Notes under the pieces: model-generated
Database searches by the model: none
What the model saw: the letters and a program-made list of their open reading frames with translations, nothing else
What the model was told of the DNA's origin: nothing
NCBI RefSeq assembly: GCF_949987535.1
Contig: NC_080067.1
Coordinates: forward strand, 76,223,985 to 76,287,984
Reading direction: 5' to 3'
DNA: 64,000 nucleotides
Origin: Balaenoptera acutorostrata
Lineage: Eukaryota; Chordata; Mammalia; Artiodactyla; Balaenopteridae
Shown: one piece after another, positions 33,150-44,330 of the stretch
How positions within the stretch are numbered: position 1 is the first letter of the stretch
Layout: every line of letters begins with the position of its first letter
Translations under genes and position numbers: made by a program

Positions 33150-33400
33150 GCCAATCCTTGCAAGGTCACTTATTCTCTCATCTGCTCACTCCTTCAACAG
33201 TTACCCCAAAGATCACAGGAGGAAATGGGGATATAGTAATAAATTGGATAGAGTCCCTACCCTGAAGAATAACACTGTCTTGTAGGGCACTGGTGCCCAA
33301 ATATAAAGAAAGGGATGGTAAGAGCCATAAGATTTGGAAGCTGAAGGACTAATTGGAGCAGCCCAGAAGAGTGATGGCTTTCAAAGCAGAGGGTAACACT
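33150..33400 (-). mobile_element. L2 fragment
   Basis: 'GAGTCCCTACCCTGAAGAAT' and 'CTTGTAGGGCACTGGTGCCC' resemble the antisense L2 3' UTR. It contains the 28-bp segment (33318-33345) also found in the nearby L1. Confidence 0.6.
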
Positions 33401-34724
33401 GTCAGCAAAAGCAGGTGTTAAAAAGCAGAGGTGGGTCAGGGATTGCTGCAGCTGTGTTTGGCAGGATTGTGGGGGGAGCGGGTGGGAACAGTGGGAAAGA
33501 GGCCCAGAGAAGCAGCCACCCAGAGAACTCAGACTCTGACCATCGTTGGTCGTCTTAAGGCACGTGAGGGTGGGTTTGGGTGATCTCAACATGCAGGACC
33601 CCATATTCATGACTTCAACAGCCTCCAAAACTAGCCTGAAGGTCTATGACTTCAGGTAGAGATCATCTTGAGCTGATCCTGCAGCCAGAAGACGTGGGCT
33701 GACCATGAACCTCATATACCTTCCTGGGGGAGACATCTGTGGCTGACTCCTCAGAACCAGTCTAGCTCCCCAATCCAGGCTCGTGCCGAAGCCAATTCTG
33801 AACATCCTACTTCTTCATTGGGCAAGAAAATCTCTGTGGCAAACCGGTTCCCAAGCTTCACTTCTTTCATGCAAATTTTGCTGCAAAATCCTATCGTAAC
33901 AAACAGCCCTGGGACTGCTCCTTGGAGCTCAGTGACTATGGGTGGGGTGCATTGTCTCATTTTCAGAAGTCATCGTGGTGGCGGTGGTGATGGGGGAGTA
34001 TTATTGCTCCAAAACCCGTGGCCAGGGTCCTGTCAAGGGGTCCACGTGGGGAGTGGAGAGCAGAATGTGGGGAAGGGAATCACACTGGCTGCACCGCGGG
34101 GCCTCTGAGATTCTGAGTGAAAGAGGTGTCACCCCACCCCCATTGGACCTTATCCACGGCCTCTCCCCTCTAGAGAGCAAAGGCTGGGGGCAAAGAGGAA
34201 AACAGATTCACATCGTAAAAGCTGCTGGGTCTTCAGCCAAGGAACAGCAAGTCCCAAACAAATTTACACAAGGCTGTTTGAAGGGAAGCATGTCACAGAA
34301 GCGTAACAATAAACAGCCGCGTTGGGCCAGCCACGCCGCTTCTGCCACGGAACAGCAGGCCCAGGAGCCGATCTCCCTTTGGTGGAACATTTAGACACAC
34401 AAGAAGAGCACACACTGGTGGGGCCTTCCTCCCCGCAGCACCATCTGGGTGAAAAGGAGGTTAACATGTGGAGATTTGGAAGCAGATTTGGCTCTCCTAA
34501 ACCACAGTTTCCCCCAGATTCAAAATGAACAGCATAGTATCCTCTGCCTCCCCACCCTCTTCTTCCTGTGGTGTCCTTTATCTCATTGAATTCAGTCTGG
34601 GACCCTCACTGAAACAGGTAGAGAGCACCGCTTCCCACTCCCCTGCACCCAGCAACATCGGGAGAGTAGCTCCTGGGGTAACTCCCACTTGCCCAAAACA
34701 GCTTGTGCTTTGCCCTGGGAAGAA
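33401..34724. other. Unassigned unique stretch
   Basis: About 1.3 kb with no recognised repeat. The 150-codon frame at 33942-34394 has no family signature, and its overlapping frames on both strands suggest chance. Confidence 0.45.
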
Positions 34725-34860
34725 TCAAGAGCCACAGTGGACTAGAGCCAGGGGACTTCTAGCTCCAGCTCTGCCACTAACATACTTGGTGGCTTGGGTG
34801 ATGTCATTTAGCATCTCTGGACCTGAACTTTCTCTCTGTAACATAATCCAGGGTTAAGTG
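34725..34860 (+). mobile_element. MIR fragment
   Basis: 'CCAGCTCTGCCACTAACATA' and 'GATGTCATTTAGCATCTCTG' match the MIR core, plus orientation. Confidence 0.75.
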
Positions 34861-34892
34861 ATATTTGTTCATTGCAAAGCACAATGAGCTCC

Positions 34893-35137
34893 TTAGAGAT
34901 CTAGTTCAGGGCTCCAAAAGCTACAGCCCACTGGCCCATCTTGTTTACAGCCTGTTTTTGTAAATAAAGCTGTACTGGGACCCGACCACACCCATTCATT
35001 TGCATATTGTCTATGGCTGCTTTCACACTACATGGCAGAGTTGGGTAATTGAGACAGACACCAACTGTGTGTATGGCCCACAAGCCTAAAATATTTACTA
35101 TTTGACCCTTTATAGAAAGAGTTTTCCAACCACTGTT
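34893..35137 (-). mobile_element. Ancient hAT-Charlie-type nonautonomous element
   Basis: 'CCTGTTTTTGTAAATAAAGC', 'TATTGTCTATGGCTGCTTTC' and 'AAGCCTAAAATATTTACTAT' belong to a widespread placental DNA transposon whose exact name I cannot fix from memory. A second copy in the same orientation is at 45868-46085. Confidence 0.75.
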
Positions 35138-35139
35138 TT

Positions 35140-35270
35140 AGACCAACACTGTCATTATACCGGCAAGGAAACGGAGGCATGGACAGGGCAAGCAATTTGC
35201 TAAAACTCATAGAGCAAGTCAGGGCAGAGTCCAGGACAGCCCAGCTGTCCTGATTCACGTCAGCCAAAAG
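35140..35270 (-). mobile_element. MIR fragment
   Basis: 'GGCAAGGAAACGGAGGCATG', 'GCTAAAACTCATAGAGCAAG' and 'GGCAGAGTCCAGGACAGCC' form an antisense MIR core. Confidence 0.75.
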
Positions 35271-36164
35271 TTCTTACTGGGCCCAAAGCTCTCTATCCGA
35301 TTCTAAATATTGGGTGGAAGCTGTGTTGGGGGACAGAGTAGGCGGTTCTGTGAGTAGGGAAATGAGTTCTGTGTGGCTGGTGAGACGTGGGTCAGCGCGG
35401 GGCTGCTGAGCCCGAGGGCAGAGTCAGGTGGCCCTCCTAAAAGGCAGCGGCGTTTCAGGTGGGAATCAGATGAGAGCTGGCCTCTGGGGACATTTTAACC
35501 ACAGGTCACAGATCTTGGTAAACTTTAGTTGGCCATTGAACTACGGGGAGACATTTTTTCTTGCCTCTTTCCTCACTGGCTTCTTCCTCCTTCTAGCATT
35601 TATTAATCTGGCTGGTTAACCATTGACCCCAAATGCAGCCTCCTCTTGTTTCAAGCCTTGTTCTCCCTGTTGGCTTCAGAAAAGAAGCCAAACAAACCTA
35701 CTTTTCTTCTCTTTCTTTTCACAGCCACAGTCAAGTGATAAAGAGGGTGGGGTCAGGGGTGCCATGTTTGCTGTAAAAGACACACCCCCAAAACCGGGGC
35801 CCCAGGAGGGAGGGGGCCCTTCTGATGCAGGCCAGTCATGCTCAGAAGGAAATCCAGCAGGGGCAACAGGCACAAGGCAAAAGCAACTTAATTTAATTAG
35901 TGTGGGGCGCATTTTAGAGAAGAGACTTATAAAGCGTTAATTTATCGTACATTGAACAAAGTATCCTATTTCCTGCTTCTAAACATGATTGTTGTTTTGC
36001 TTTAACTCCCCCCAGTTAAAGGGGAATGGTTTAGGGCAGGAGAACCATAACGACAGAGGAGGAAATAGAGACAGTTGCTGCTGCAGGGTCTGTGGCAATA
36101 AGGGAAGAGCCTGGGAACAGAAGGGCCTCAGAGCCTGGCATCAGCCCTGTTACCACTTTCCTGA
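35271..36164. other. Unique stretch with possible regulatory block
   Basis: No repeat recognised. A polypyrimidine tract with CACAG at 35701-35724 resembles a splice acceptor, followed by an open frame to about 35940. A T/A-rich block at 35880-36010 holds TTAATTTAATTAG and AACAAAG motifs. Neither is proven functional. Confidence 0.4.
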
Positions 36165-36312
36165 GAAATCTTAGAATCCTCTAGAATGCAAGCTCCATGA
36201 AGGCAGGGATTTTATTTGTTCACTGCTGTGTTCCCAGCACCTAGAATAGTGTCTGGCATGAAGCAGGTGCTCAAATACTTGTTGAATGAATGAATGAATG
36301 AATGAGTGAATG
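36165..36312 (+). mobile_element. L2 3' end
   Basis: 'CTAGAATGCAAGCTCCATGA', 'GGCAGGGATTTTATTTGTTC', 'GTGTTCCCAGCACCTAGAAT' and a GAATGAATGAAT tail form a textbook L2 3' terminus. Confidence 0.93.
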
Positions 36313-36599
36313 CAAGATTATGGTCTGATCACCGGCCGCAGTCTTTCCCCAGGTGATGGAGGCTCCCCAGTGGTTCATTCAGAAGCTGCTCCACAGCTGG
36401 GAAAGAAGCCACCAGGGCAAACTTCATGAAGGACAAGAAGACAGACTCTCTCCTGAGCCATTAAGACAAGCTCCAGAGAAACATCACTCCCAAGGGTCGT
36501 ATTTCCACCAAGTACCCAGTGACACCCAGACAGTGACCAACACAGCCTTTTCATTGTGCTTCCACCTCTCATTTAAGGGGGCTGTATATCTATAGGCAG
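36313..36599. other. Unassigned stretch
   Basis: Nothing recognised. Confidence 0.4.
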
Positions 36600-36835
36600 T
36601 TACACTTTATTCTAATAACACCTACTAGTCAGTGAGCACCTATTTTGTGTCAGGCATTTTATATATATTTTCTCACTTAATCTCACAATAAGCCTGCTAG
36701 GTAGGTATTATTATCCCCATTTTACAGATAAGAAAACAAGAGGTTAGTGAATTTGCCCAAGGTCACACAGCAGCATTTGGATCAGTCATAGGCTTGTCTG
36801 ACCCCAGAGACAGTGTTCTTCCCACCAACCACACA
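36600..36835 (-). mobile_element. MIR SINE
   Basis: 'GAGCACCTATTTTGTGTCAG', 'TTATTATCCCCATTTTACAG' and 'GCCCAAGGTCACACAGCAGC' in order identify a well-kept antisense MIR. Confidence 0.93.
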
Positions 36836-36844
36836 TTCAGCTCC

Positions 36845-36950
36845 TAACTAGCTCTGTGACCTTGGATACAAGCACATGGCAAAGCTCTGACCATCTTTCT
36901 GGGCCTCAGTGTCTGTATTCTCAAATCCAAGGAGCCAAGCAATGTTATGT
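36845..36950 (+). mobile_element. MIR fragment
   Basis: 'ACTAGCTCTGTGACCTTGGA' and 'TGGGCCTCAGTGTCTGTATT' match the MIR core, in the opposite orientation to its neighbour 10 bp away. Confidence 0.75.
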
Positions 36951-38449
36951 AGGAATGTTTTCCACAAGTGGGTCTGTGAACACGTGACCTCATTCCTTAG
37001 TGGGCCACAACGTAATTTTGCTTTTGGAAGTTGAAATAACAGCACCCTTTTTGAGGGTGGCTCAAAATGTTTCCTCCCCACTCAGTCTGGGGACATTTGG
37101 GGCCACCCTGCTAAGTTCTGGCCCTGCTTCCTTCTCTAAAGTAAAAACGAACCCGTCAGTCTCCCAGGACCAGCCTTGTTCCTCCGGTTGCAGGTCTTTA
37201 CAAGGGTCCCATCTTCTTTTCCATTTGTTCTGCGAAAGAGTGTGAATAAGCAGGTCCCTCCTGGGGGGGCTGGACACAGGGAAGTGCGCCGACGTGGGGC
37301 CCCTGTGTTCGGTGAACGCTTGTCTTCAGGCAGCCTCTCTGGCACCTGCACACGTGTTTCCTTCTGCAGCCGAACTGGTGGAGGGGAGAAGATGGAGGTG
37401 GGGGGGCAGCTTCTGAAGGGTGTAAACCCAGGAGTCCTAATTCACTTGTTGCTCAACTGAGGAGATGGAGGGAATTCAGATCCTTAGATTAGCAGGAACG
37501 TTAATGATAATCACATACCTGGTCTTCAAGCTTTTATTAGCTGCTGAATCCAGTGTGTAAAACAACTAAAAGACCATCTTTCCAGTTAAATCTAGAGAAG
37601 TGGGGCTGACAGCTCTCTTCTCCCGTCACCTCAACCTGCCCTGCTTACAGGGGGACTCCAGGGGTCTCCACAGAGCACTGTTGGAAATGAAAAATAATTA
37701 TAAAATAATAAAAATTAAATAATTATAAAATATTAAAATAAAAATAATTTAATCTGACCAGAATCCCCCAATTTTTCACCCAAAGTCCACTAAGGTGAGC
37801 CATTTACCAAGCTTGACCTCCTGGCTGATGGCAACACTGGAGCTCACATTCAGGACTGAGCCACTGTATTGATAAGCCAGTGAGAGGGTCAGGAAAGGGT
37901 CAAAGGTTGTTCTGGTAGGACACTACAAACTGGATGTGATGCTCAGAGCCAGGCATTTCACCTGAGCCACACTGAGAACAGGTCACACTGAGAGCAAGGC
38001 CAGGAATGATGTTCCCGCTTTGCTCTACTCTGGCGCTTTTGAACCTCCAAATCTATGCTCTTATCACAACCTCTTATTCTCCCAGTGCCTCACTCTTTGA
38101 CCTTTCTTGCACCTGCTATGAAGTCTCATCCAGATGTCCAGGTCCTTGGTTCCCCCATTTTCTCTAAGTCTATAGCTCTCTCCCAGTTTATTTCTTGTCC
38201 TATCCACCCTAGTGCCTGGATCCATCACTCTAAGCAATCTCTAGCCAACACCCCAGCCCTTCACTCTCAGGAGTACTGATCTGTATGCTCATCGATGACT
38301 CAGCATTCTGCACCTCCAGAATTCAGTGTTCTGTCTCCTCAGTTCCTATCCTGTAACCAGGTGCTGCATGGGACTGGCTGGTGGGTGAAAATAGCAAGCC
38401 CAAGTTCCCCACATCTAAAGACGGGGGCCAGTAACCAGTCACAGCTTGG
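36951..38449. other. Unassigned stretch with an AT-rich patch
   Basis: No recognised gene or repeat in about 1.5 kb except a simple A/T-rich patch (AATAATTATAAAATAATAAA type) at 37686-37752. Confidence 0.45.
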
Positions 38450-39232
38450 TTATTCTCCAGCTTGACCTCACATTAGAGTCACTTGGGGAACTTTTAATCC
38501 ATTGAGAAGCCTGAGCTCCACCGCAGACCCAGTGAAATCAGAGTCCATGGGGGTAGGGAGCCCAGCACTGGTATTTTAAAAATAAACTTTTAAATTTAAT
38601 TATAATATACATCAGAAAAATTATATAAAAATCTTGGCAAATTTTCACAAAGTGAATACCCACACATTACTGCCACCTACATTGAAGGGAAAAAGCACTG
38701 CCAGCAGCCTTAAACTTTCTGTACATTCCTTCAGCCCTGCCTCCCCAGGTGAGTAAGACTCTCCCGATTTCTAACACTGTATATTTGTTCTGACTATTTT
38801 TGATATTTGTAGAAACAGAACTGTAGAGTATGAACTCTTTGTGTCTGACTTCTTTGATTCAATATTTTATTTGTAAGACTCACCTGTTGTTCTGGGTAGT
38901 TGTTATTTATTTTCATTGCTGTATAGTATTCCATTGTCTGGCTATCCACACAATATACATAACTATTCTACTCTTGATAAACATGTGCATTGTTTGTAGT
39001 GTTTAGCTCTTACAAGTAGTGCTGCTATGAACATTCTTGTGCATGTTTCTTGGCACATATGTGCATGCCTTTCTGCTGAGTCTATATGTAGAAGTGGAAT
39101 TGCTCAGATACACGCATACATTCAGCTTCCGTGGATAATGGCAAACAGTTTTTAAAATAGTTGTACCACATTCGTGTTTTGCAAAAGCTCCTCACGTGAC
39201 GCTAATGGGTGGCTGAGGTTGAGAACCCTGCC
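38450..39232 (+). mobile_element. MER5-type hAT element split by an L1
   Basis: The left part (38450-38580) has 'CTCACATTAGAGTCACTTGG' and 'CCCAGCACTGGTATTTTAAA'. The right part (39184-39232) has 'AAGCTCCTCACGTGACGCTA' and the end 'GGCTGAGGTTGAGAACCCTG'. Together they make one MER5 element; the L1 at 38581-39183 lies between. Confidence 0.85.
38581..39183 (-). mobile_element. L1M fragment inserted in MER5
   Basis: Antisense L1 3' UTR and ORF2 end: 'CAAATTTTCACAAAGTGAAT', 'CATTGCTGTATAGTATTCCA', 'GTAGAAGTGGAATTGCTCAG'. The left end is A/T-rich with no clean poly(T), consistent with age. Confidence 0.8.
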
Positions 39233-40117
39233 CGAGCCTTACTAAGGGTAGCCAACCATCACCCTGAAACCACTCTCTTGTCTAAAGACTGGCAAGGGGA
39301 AGGGGGTGGGGAATCAATGGCCTCATTCCAGGAGACAGACTCCTACTCTGCACTGTGGGGAAAGAAGGGGCTACATCCAACTCTAAGGCCAAGTGAGACG
39401 GGGTCTCCACAAGCATCTCTCTTAGAGATTGGGGTGTCTTCAGGCAAGGGGACAGATATCTCATTGTGAGCCTACAGACAGTGCCCACTTCCTTTCTGGC
39501 CTTACCAGACTGGCTGATCCCAACAGGGATTAGAAAAGACTATGGAGTCTAAGCCTGCAAAGAGAAACAGGCACCCTTCCCACCCACCCCCGTATCCTGC
39601 AGCCTTCTGAGTGTGAGTCTATGCATTCCTGCTGCTCCCAATGAGCAAGCACAGAATGGGGAAAGGACAATAGTCACGGGGCTGCCCAGCAGCTGCCCAG
39701 TGAGGGAGGCCCCCTCACAAAGAGGGAACTGGGGATGGAGGCTACCAGCAGGGCCCTGGTCCGAGGGTATGCTCTGTACCTGGAGGGACCAACATGGGGC
39801 TGAAAATAGCAGTCACTCTTCCCAGAGAGACGACCATATTGGTGGAGGCCACCAGCAACTCAAAGAACAAGAGCGAGGCCAGGGATACCTCCTGACCATA
39901 CCTGAGGCCAGAAACACAAAATGACCTTCACCTCCCTGGGCTCTCCTTCCTGCACCAATTCATAAACAGAGAGGCCTGGAATAGGAAGAGGAGGCTGGAA
40001 AGAACTGGCCTTGCCCCTTCCCCACATAAATCCTTCCAGGAGAGCCTGCACTGGGGGAAGGTAAACCTCTGAACCAGATGAGGGATTGATAAATGAAAGG
40101 AAGTTCAACTGAATTAT
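39233..40117. other. Unassigned stretch
   Basis: Nothing recognised. Confidence 0.45.
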
Positions 40118-40220
40118 AATTTTTTTAGATAAAATTCCTGTAACATAAAATTCACCACGTTAACCATTTGAAAGTGTACAATTCAATGGCTTTTAGTATC
40201 GATACATTCACTTGACTGAG
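40118..40220 (-). mobile_element. L1M/HAL1 3' UTR fragment
   Basis: 'GTAACATAAAATTCACCACG', 'TTAACCATTTGAAAGTGTAC' and 'AATTCAATGGCTTTTAGTAT' are the antisense 3' UTR of an old L1 or HAL1. Confidence 0.75.
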
Positions 40221-40499
40221 ATTTAATTAACTGAAAATGATGAAGTCTGTCCAAGGTGCCCTTAAGAGCTAGGACGAAAAGCAGGGGTTTTCCCCTCACT
40301 GATTAGAGGGGTATGAAGGAAAATTTTATGAGAATTCTGTAAACTTGAATTAACACTGAGCATCTCCACTCCTCTATCCTACGGGCAACTCAAAACTCAG
40401 CATACGCCCCAGAGTGAATGCATATCTTACCCCTCTACTCACCCCCTGGGGTGGAGGGGAAGACACCAGTTGATGCATTCGATCAGCCAAGCCCAAGTC
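40221..40499. other. Unassigned stretch
   Basis: Nothing recognised. Confidence 0.4.
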
Positions 40500-41392
40500 C
40501 TAATCATCTTCCAGATTCCTTCCCCCAGACCTCTTGTCAGTCACAAAGTCTGTACATTCAACTGCTGAAATATCTCCCTGGTTCATCCTCTCCCTTTAGC
40601 CGTCGCTGCTGCAGCCTTTGCTGCGAGCATGGCTCTCCCTCCCTGGACTGTGGCAGTAGCCGCCTCTCTGGCTGTCCTCCCTCCACGGCGCCCTCCAGAT
40701 CTTCACAGGCTCTGCCCTGAGAGCTTTATACACCTGGCACCCAGGTGTCAACATCAGGGTCACATTCACAGCAAGGCATTGCCTGACCACCAGCTGCTTG
40801 CCAGGCGTGCGCCACCATAGTTTAATGTTTTCGTTCTACTTCTTTCATCTTTTCCACCCTGCTTATCACTATCTGAAGCAATCTTGCTGCTTTAGCTGTG
40901 TACTGGTTTATTCTCAGTCTCCACTCTTCAACCCTAGAATATAAGCTCTATTTGAGCAGAGACCTCACCTGCCTTGCTCTCCACCTCATCCCCTGCATCT
41001 GGAGCTGCCCTGCCCAGTACGACAGCCACGGGCCACGTGTGTGTGTGTTGAGCTTTTGAAATGTAGCTAGTCCAAGTTTGAGATGTGCTATTAAAAGTGT
41101 AAAATGTGTACCAATTTTGAAGACTTAGAATAGGATAACCTAAAATATCTCAACATTTTTTATATTGATGGCCTGTCGAAAAGACTTTGGAACTATTGGG
41201 TTAAATAAAATATGTTATTATAAAATTAGTTCCACTTGTTACTTTTTCCTGTTTTAGCTATGGCTACTAGAAAACTTAAAATGACATACATGGCTTCCAT
41301 TGCATTTCTACTGGACATCACCGCCCTTGACCATTACTGGCTCAATGAAAGGCAGATTCTCAGTGAACACTTGTTGAATGAAGGAAGGTAGC
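40500..41392 (+). mobile_element. L2 3' end split by a hAT element
   Basis: The left part (40500-41001) has 'CATTGCCTGACCACCAGCTG', 'CCCTAGAATATAAGCTCTAT' and 'CATCCCCTGCATCTGG'. The right part (41323-41392) has 'GTGAACACTTGTTGAATGAA', the L2 tail. The hAT element at 41002-41322 separates them. Confidence 0.75.
41002..41322 (+). mobile_element. hAT-type nonautonomous DNA transposon
   Basis: The ends 'GCTGCCCTGCCCAGTA' and 'TTCTACTGGACATCACC' are roughly inverted; the interior has 'TTGGGTTAAATAAAATATGT' and 'GCTATGGCTACTAGAAAACT'. It matches a placental hAT family I recognise but cannot name with certainty. No transposase is encoded. Confidence 0.7.
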
Positions 41393-41399
41393 CAAAGTG

Positions 41400-41870
41400 G
41401 TCTAAGAGCGAATCTCATCTTGTAACCACCTGCTAAAAACTCTTTTTTGAGTCCCCATTTTCAGCTAGGCCAAATTTCCGTTTCATGACCCGGCATATGA
41501 GGCTGTCACAATCAGGTCCTGCATCTCCCACGGGTTTTATTACCTGCTCTTCCCCAACCGGGATAGAGTGTCTCTTTGCACATGGGTCTCCCTCTATTTT
41601 GCTGCACCTCCTTCAGTGTGTCTACCGGTAAGCTCCCAGGCAGTTTTCAAGATGCAATTCAGTGCCTTCCTTTCAGAAAATCCTTCCCTACTCTACAGGC
41701 AGCATCGCCTCATCTTCTGGCAGAGCGACCGGTCCACTGTGAGGCTCCTTATTCCTGTGCATCGGATCCGTTCAGGTCCCCGTCTCCTGTGCATCCTCAC
41801 CGTAGATCAGAGCTCCCCAGGGGCAAGCAGGGCCATGTCCTCGTCATCATTTATTCTGCAAACCTGGCAT
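41400..41870 (+). mobile_element. Second L2 fragment
   Basis: 'GATGCAATTCAGTGCCTTCC', 'CAGAAAATCCTTCCCTACTC' and 'TTGTAACCACCTGCTAAAAA' follow L2 ORF2 C-terminal and 3' UTR order, directly after another L2 end. Confidence 0.65.
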
Positions 41871-42654
41871 AATCTGCAGGGTGACTGGGTTCAGCTGCTG
41901 TGTGTGGTTCCCAATGGGGTCTGGAATTACAGTCGGATGGAGGCCAGGACTGGGGTCATCTGAAGACTCGACTGGGCTGGGCACCAAAGAAGGCTTCTTC
42001 ATTCACATGCTTGGTGCCTCAAATGGAGTGGCTGAAGGAACTGAACCTGGCTAGGTGGCCCTTCCATGTGGCTAGTTTAGGAGTCCTCACAGCACGACAG
42101 TCTCAGGATAGAGAACTTCTTATGTGCAGTGGCTTTCCTCACAGCAAATGTTCCCAGAGACCCAGGGCACAACTGCAAGGCTTCCTATGACCTACCTCAA
42201 GTCAAGCAACATCATTTCTGCTGCGTGTGATTGCCCCAAAGTGAGTCACGGGGAATTCAAGAAGAGGGGACTTCTCAAGGATGTGGATGTGGGAGGGGGA
42301 GATTCATTTAGAGGCACCTTTGAGGGCCAACCACCACCAGTCTAATCTGAAACTTTAACCAGGAAAGGCAAGTGAAACTCAGATACCTTAAGTATCTCTG
42401 GGAACAACAAAGGGCAAAAATAAATAATGTAAATACATGTGTTTAAATCAAATACTTTCAACAGGGCTTTGGGCCTCACCTGTGTATCATATTCTACACC
42501 ATTCAAGTCATCAGGGTAAACCTCTAACACTTTGGGACAAATTAATATTTGTGAGTCTTTACAAAAGACAAGGCACAAGAGTTTGAGAGAGTGGCCAAAG
42601 TCATCTGGAGAAATCTATAGGAAACATTTGCTTAATGGTGGGGCAGCACTTAAC
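41871..42654. other. Unassigned stretch
   Basis: Nothing recognised. Confidence 0.45.
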
Positions 42655-43030
42655 AGTACAGAGTACAAGAATGTTCAACACTGTTATGTACAATAGCAAA
42701 AAATTAGGAAGAACCTTGATATCCGATGTAACCGGCAGCCCATTATGCAAACATTAAACACTGTCTAACGAATTTTAATGGCAAAGTGCATAACAAACTG
42801 TTAGGTGAGAAAAGAATCAATGCTCAAAACTGTGCATAAATATTATTCCGGTTATGTTCAAATATGCAAATGCATAGAAAAAAGACTAGAAAGGTATATA
42901 TCAAAATTTCAATAATTAAGCAGAATCATGGGAAATGTTTTAAATTTTTCTTCTTTGTGCTTTTTGTATTCTGCAAGTTTCATACAATGAGCACATACTA
43001 TTTTTATCATCAGAAAATAAAATTAAGAGT
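42655..43030 (+). mobile_element. HAL1/L1M 3' end
   Basis: 'CAATAGCAAAAAATTAGGAA', 'GCATAGAAAAAAGACTAGAA' and 'CAATGAGCACATACTATTTT' followed by an A-rich end match the HAL1 or old L1 3' terminus, plus strand. Confidence 0.75.
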
Positions 43031-43189
43031 GAGATGAAACTCCACTGAGAAGCTGGGGCTGTATCACGGCCCCAAGGTCCCCCAAAAGCCTTTTCTCCCA
43101 GGGCTTCCAGGGATCAATATAATTATGCCTGGTAATCATATCAATATAATTATCCCTGAGGCCTTATCAGATATTACCTTAGACCAACA

Positions 43190-43268
43190 TTGTCTGGTCT
43201 CACATAAGTTTCTTAACCTCTCTAGACTTTGGTTATCTACTCTATAAAATTAAGGGTTTGGACACTAA
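43190..43268 (+). mobile_element. MIR fragment
   Basis: 'AAGTTTCTTAACCTCTCTAG' and 'CTACTCTATAAAATTAAGGG' match the MIR core. Confidence 0.75.
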
Positions 43269-43274
43269 GATTAA

Positions 43275-43505
43275 ATCTGTAGAACTGCAGAATTTACAAG
43301 CAGTTTCCCTTGTCTTACTCGAATCTCACAATAGCCTGATGTTAGAAGCGAGCTCAGTCTTATCATTGCCATTTGACCCATAAGAAAATAGAGGCTCAGC
43401 AAGGTAAGGTCACTAGTCCAGGGTCACATAGATGATAATAAATTAGGGGTCAGGATTCGAAATCAAGTCTTCAGGCTTTATATCTGGGCCCCTAACTACG
43501 AAGTC
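43275..43505 (-). mobile_element. MIR SINE
   Basis: 'CTCACAATAGCCTGATGTTA', 'GAAAATAGAGGCTCAGCAAG' and 'CAGGGTCACATAGATGATAA' form an antisense MIR. Confidence 0.85.
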
Positions 43506-44330
43506 AGGGTTCCTTTTCTATATGAGCTGTGACGTCCCATCCTGTGATAAAATTCCAGCCAAACTTTCCATCTTCTGAGGCCACATGTACTAAGACTAAT
43601 CTCTCCTTCATTTCCAGATCCAGGGATCGTCCAGGCCGCTCTGATGTCTCCTCTGAGTCACACACATCTCTAATTCCATCTGCTCTTCCTCAAATGGCAT
43701 CGTTTGGGGGCCACGCAGCATTTCGAAATCTTAGCATTTCAGAACTGGAAAAGATCTCTAAAGGTCATCTGGCCTGAGCGGCTCCTGTCAGCCTTTTACA
43801 GACACCTTCTCATCTGAAAGCTATGTCCCTCAGCAATGCCCCCGAGGGGGTGCCCAGGGCCGGGACAGGCTGATAAATGCGCCCTTTCCCCGACTGAGCC
43901 GCCCGACATCTGCCAGGTTACCTTGATTCACAGAGGGAATGTGCAGTCTGCAAGGCAGGGTGACTCAGCCTTTTAACAGGGACTTGGCACACAATGGAAA
44001 GATCTGAGAGTTCCAAAGGGAAAGAAAATCAGAAAGGCCAAGGCAACTCCCACACAGACAGAGCCAGTTTAGAACAAATCCCAAGGGCCAAGAAGAAACC
44101 CAGGGTGGGGGAAAAAGAAATCTCTCTCCTGAGAGAGCTCTATTGTACGTGCTCTGGGTCAAAAGAGGCTTACTGCGTGAAAGGGCTCCGCCACCTGCTG
44201 GGACTCTCCAGAATGAGTTCTTTTTCTTCTGTCCGGGTTCAGCAAACTTCCGGCCTCCTCCGTCTAGGGCAGTGAGCCTGTGCAGCACCGGTCAGCTAGG
44301 GCGCTGGGGCTTGACAGTGTGGTGGCAGCT
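43506..44330. other. Mostly unassigned stretch
   Basis: A MIR-like phrase at 43728-43775 ('ATTTCAGAACTGGAAAAGAT') is too short to classify. The remainder is unassigned. Confidence 0.4.
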
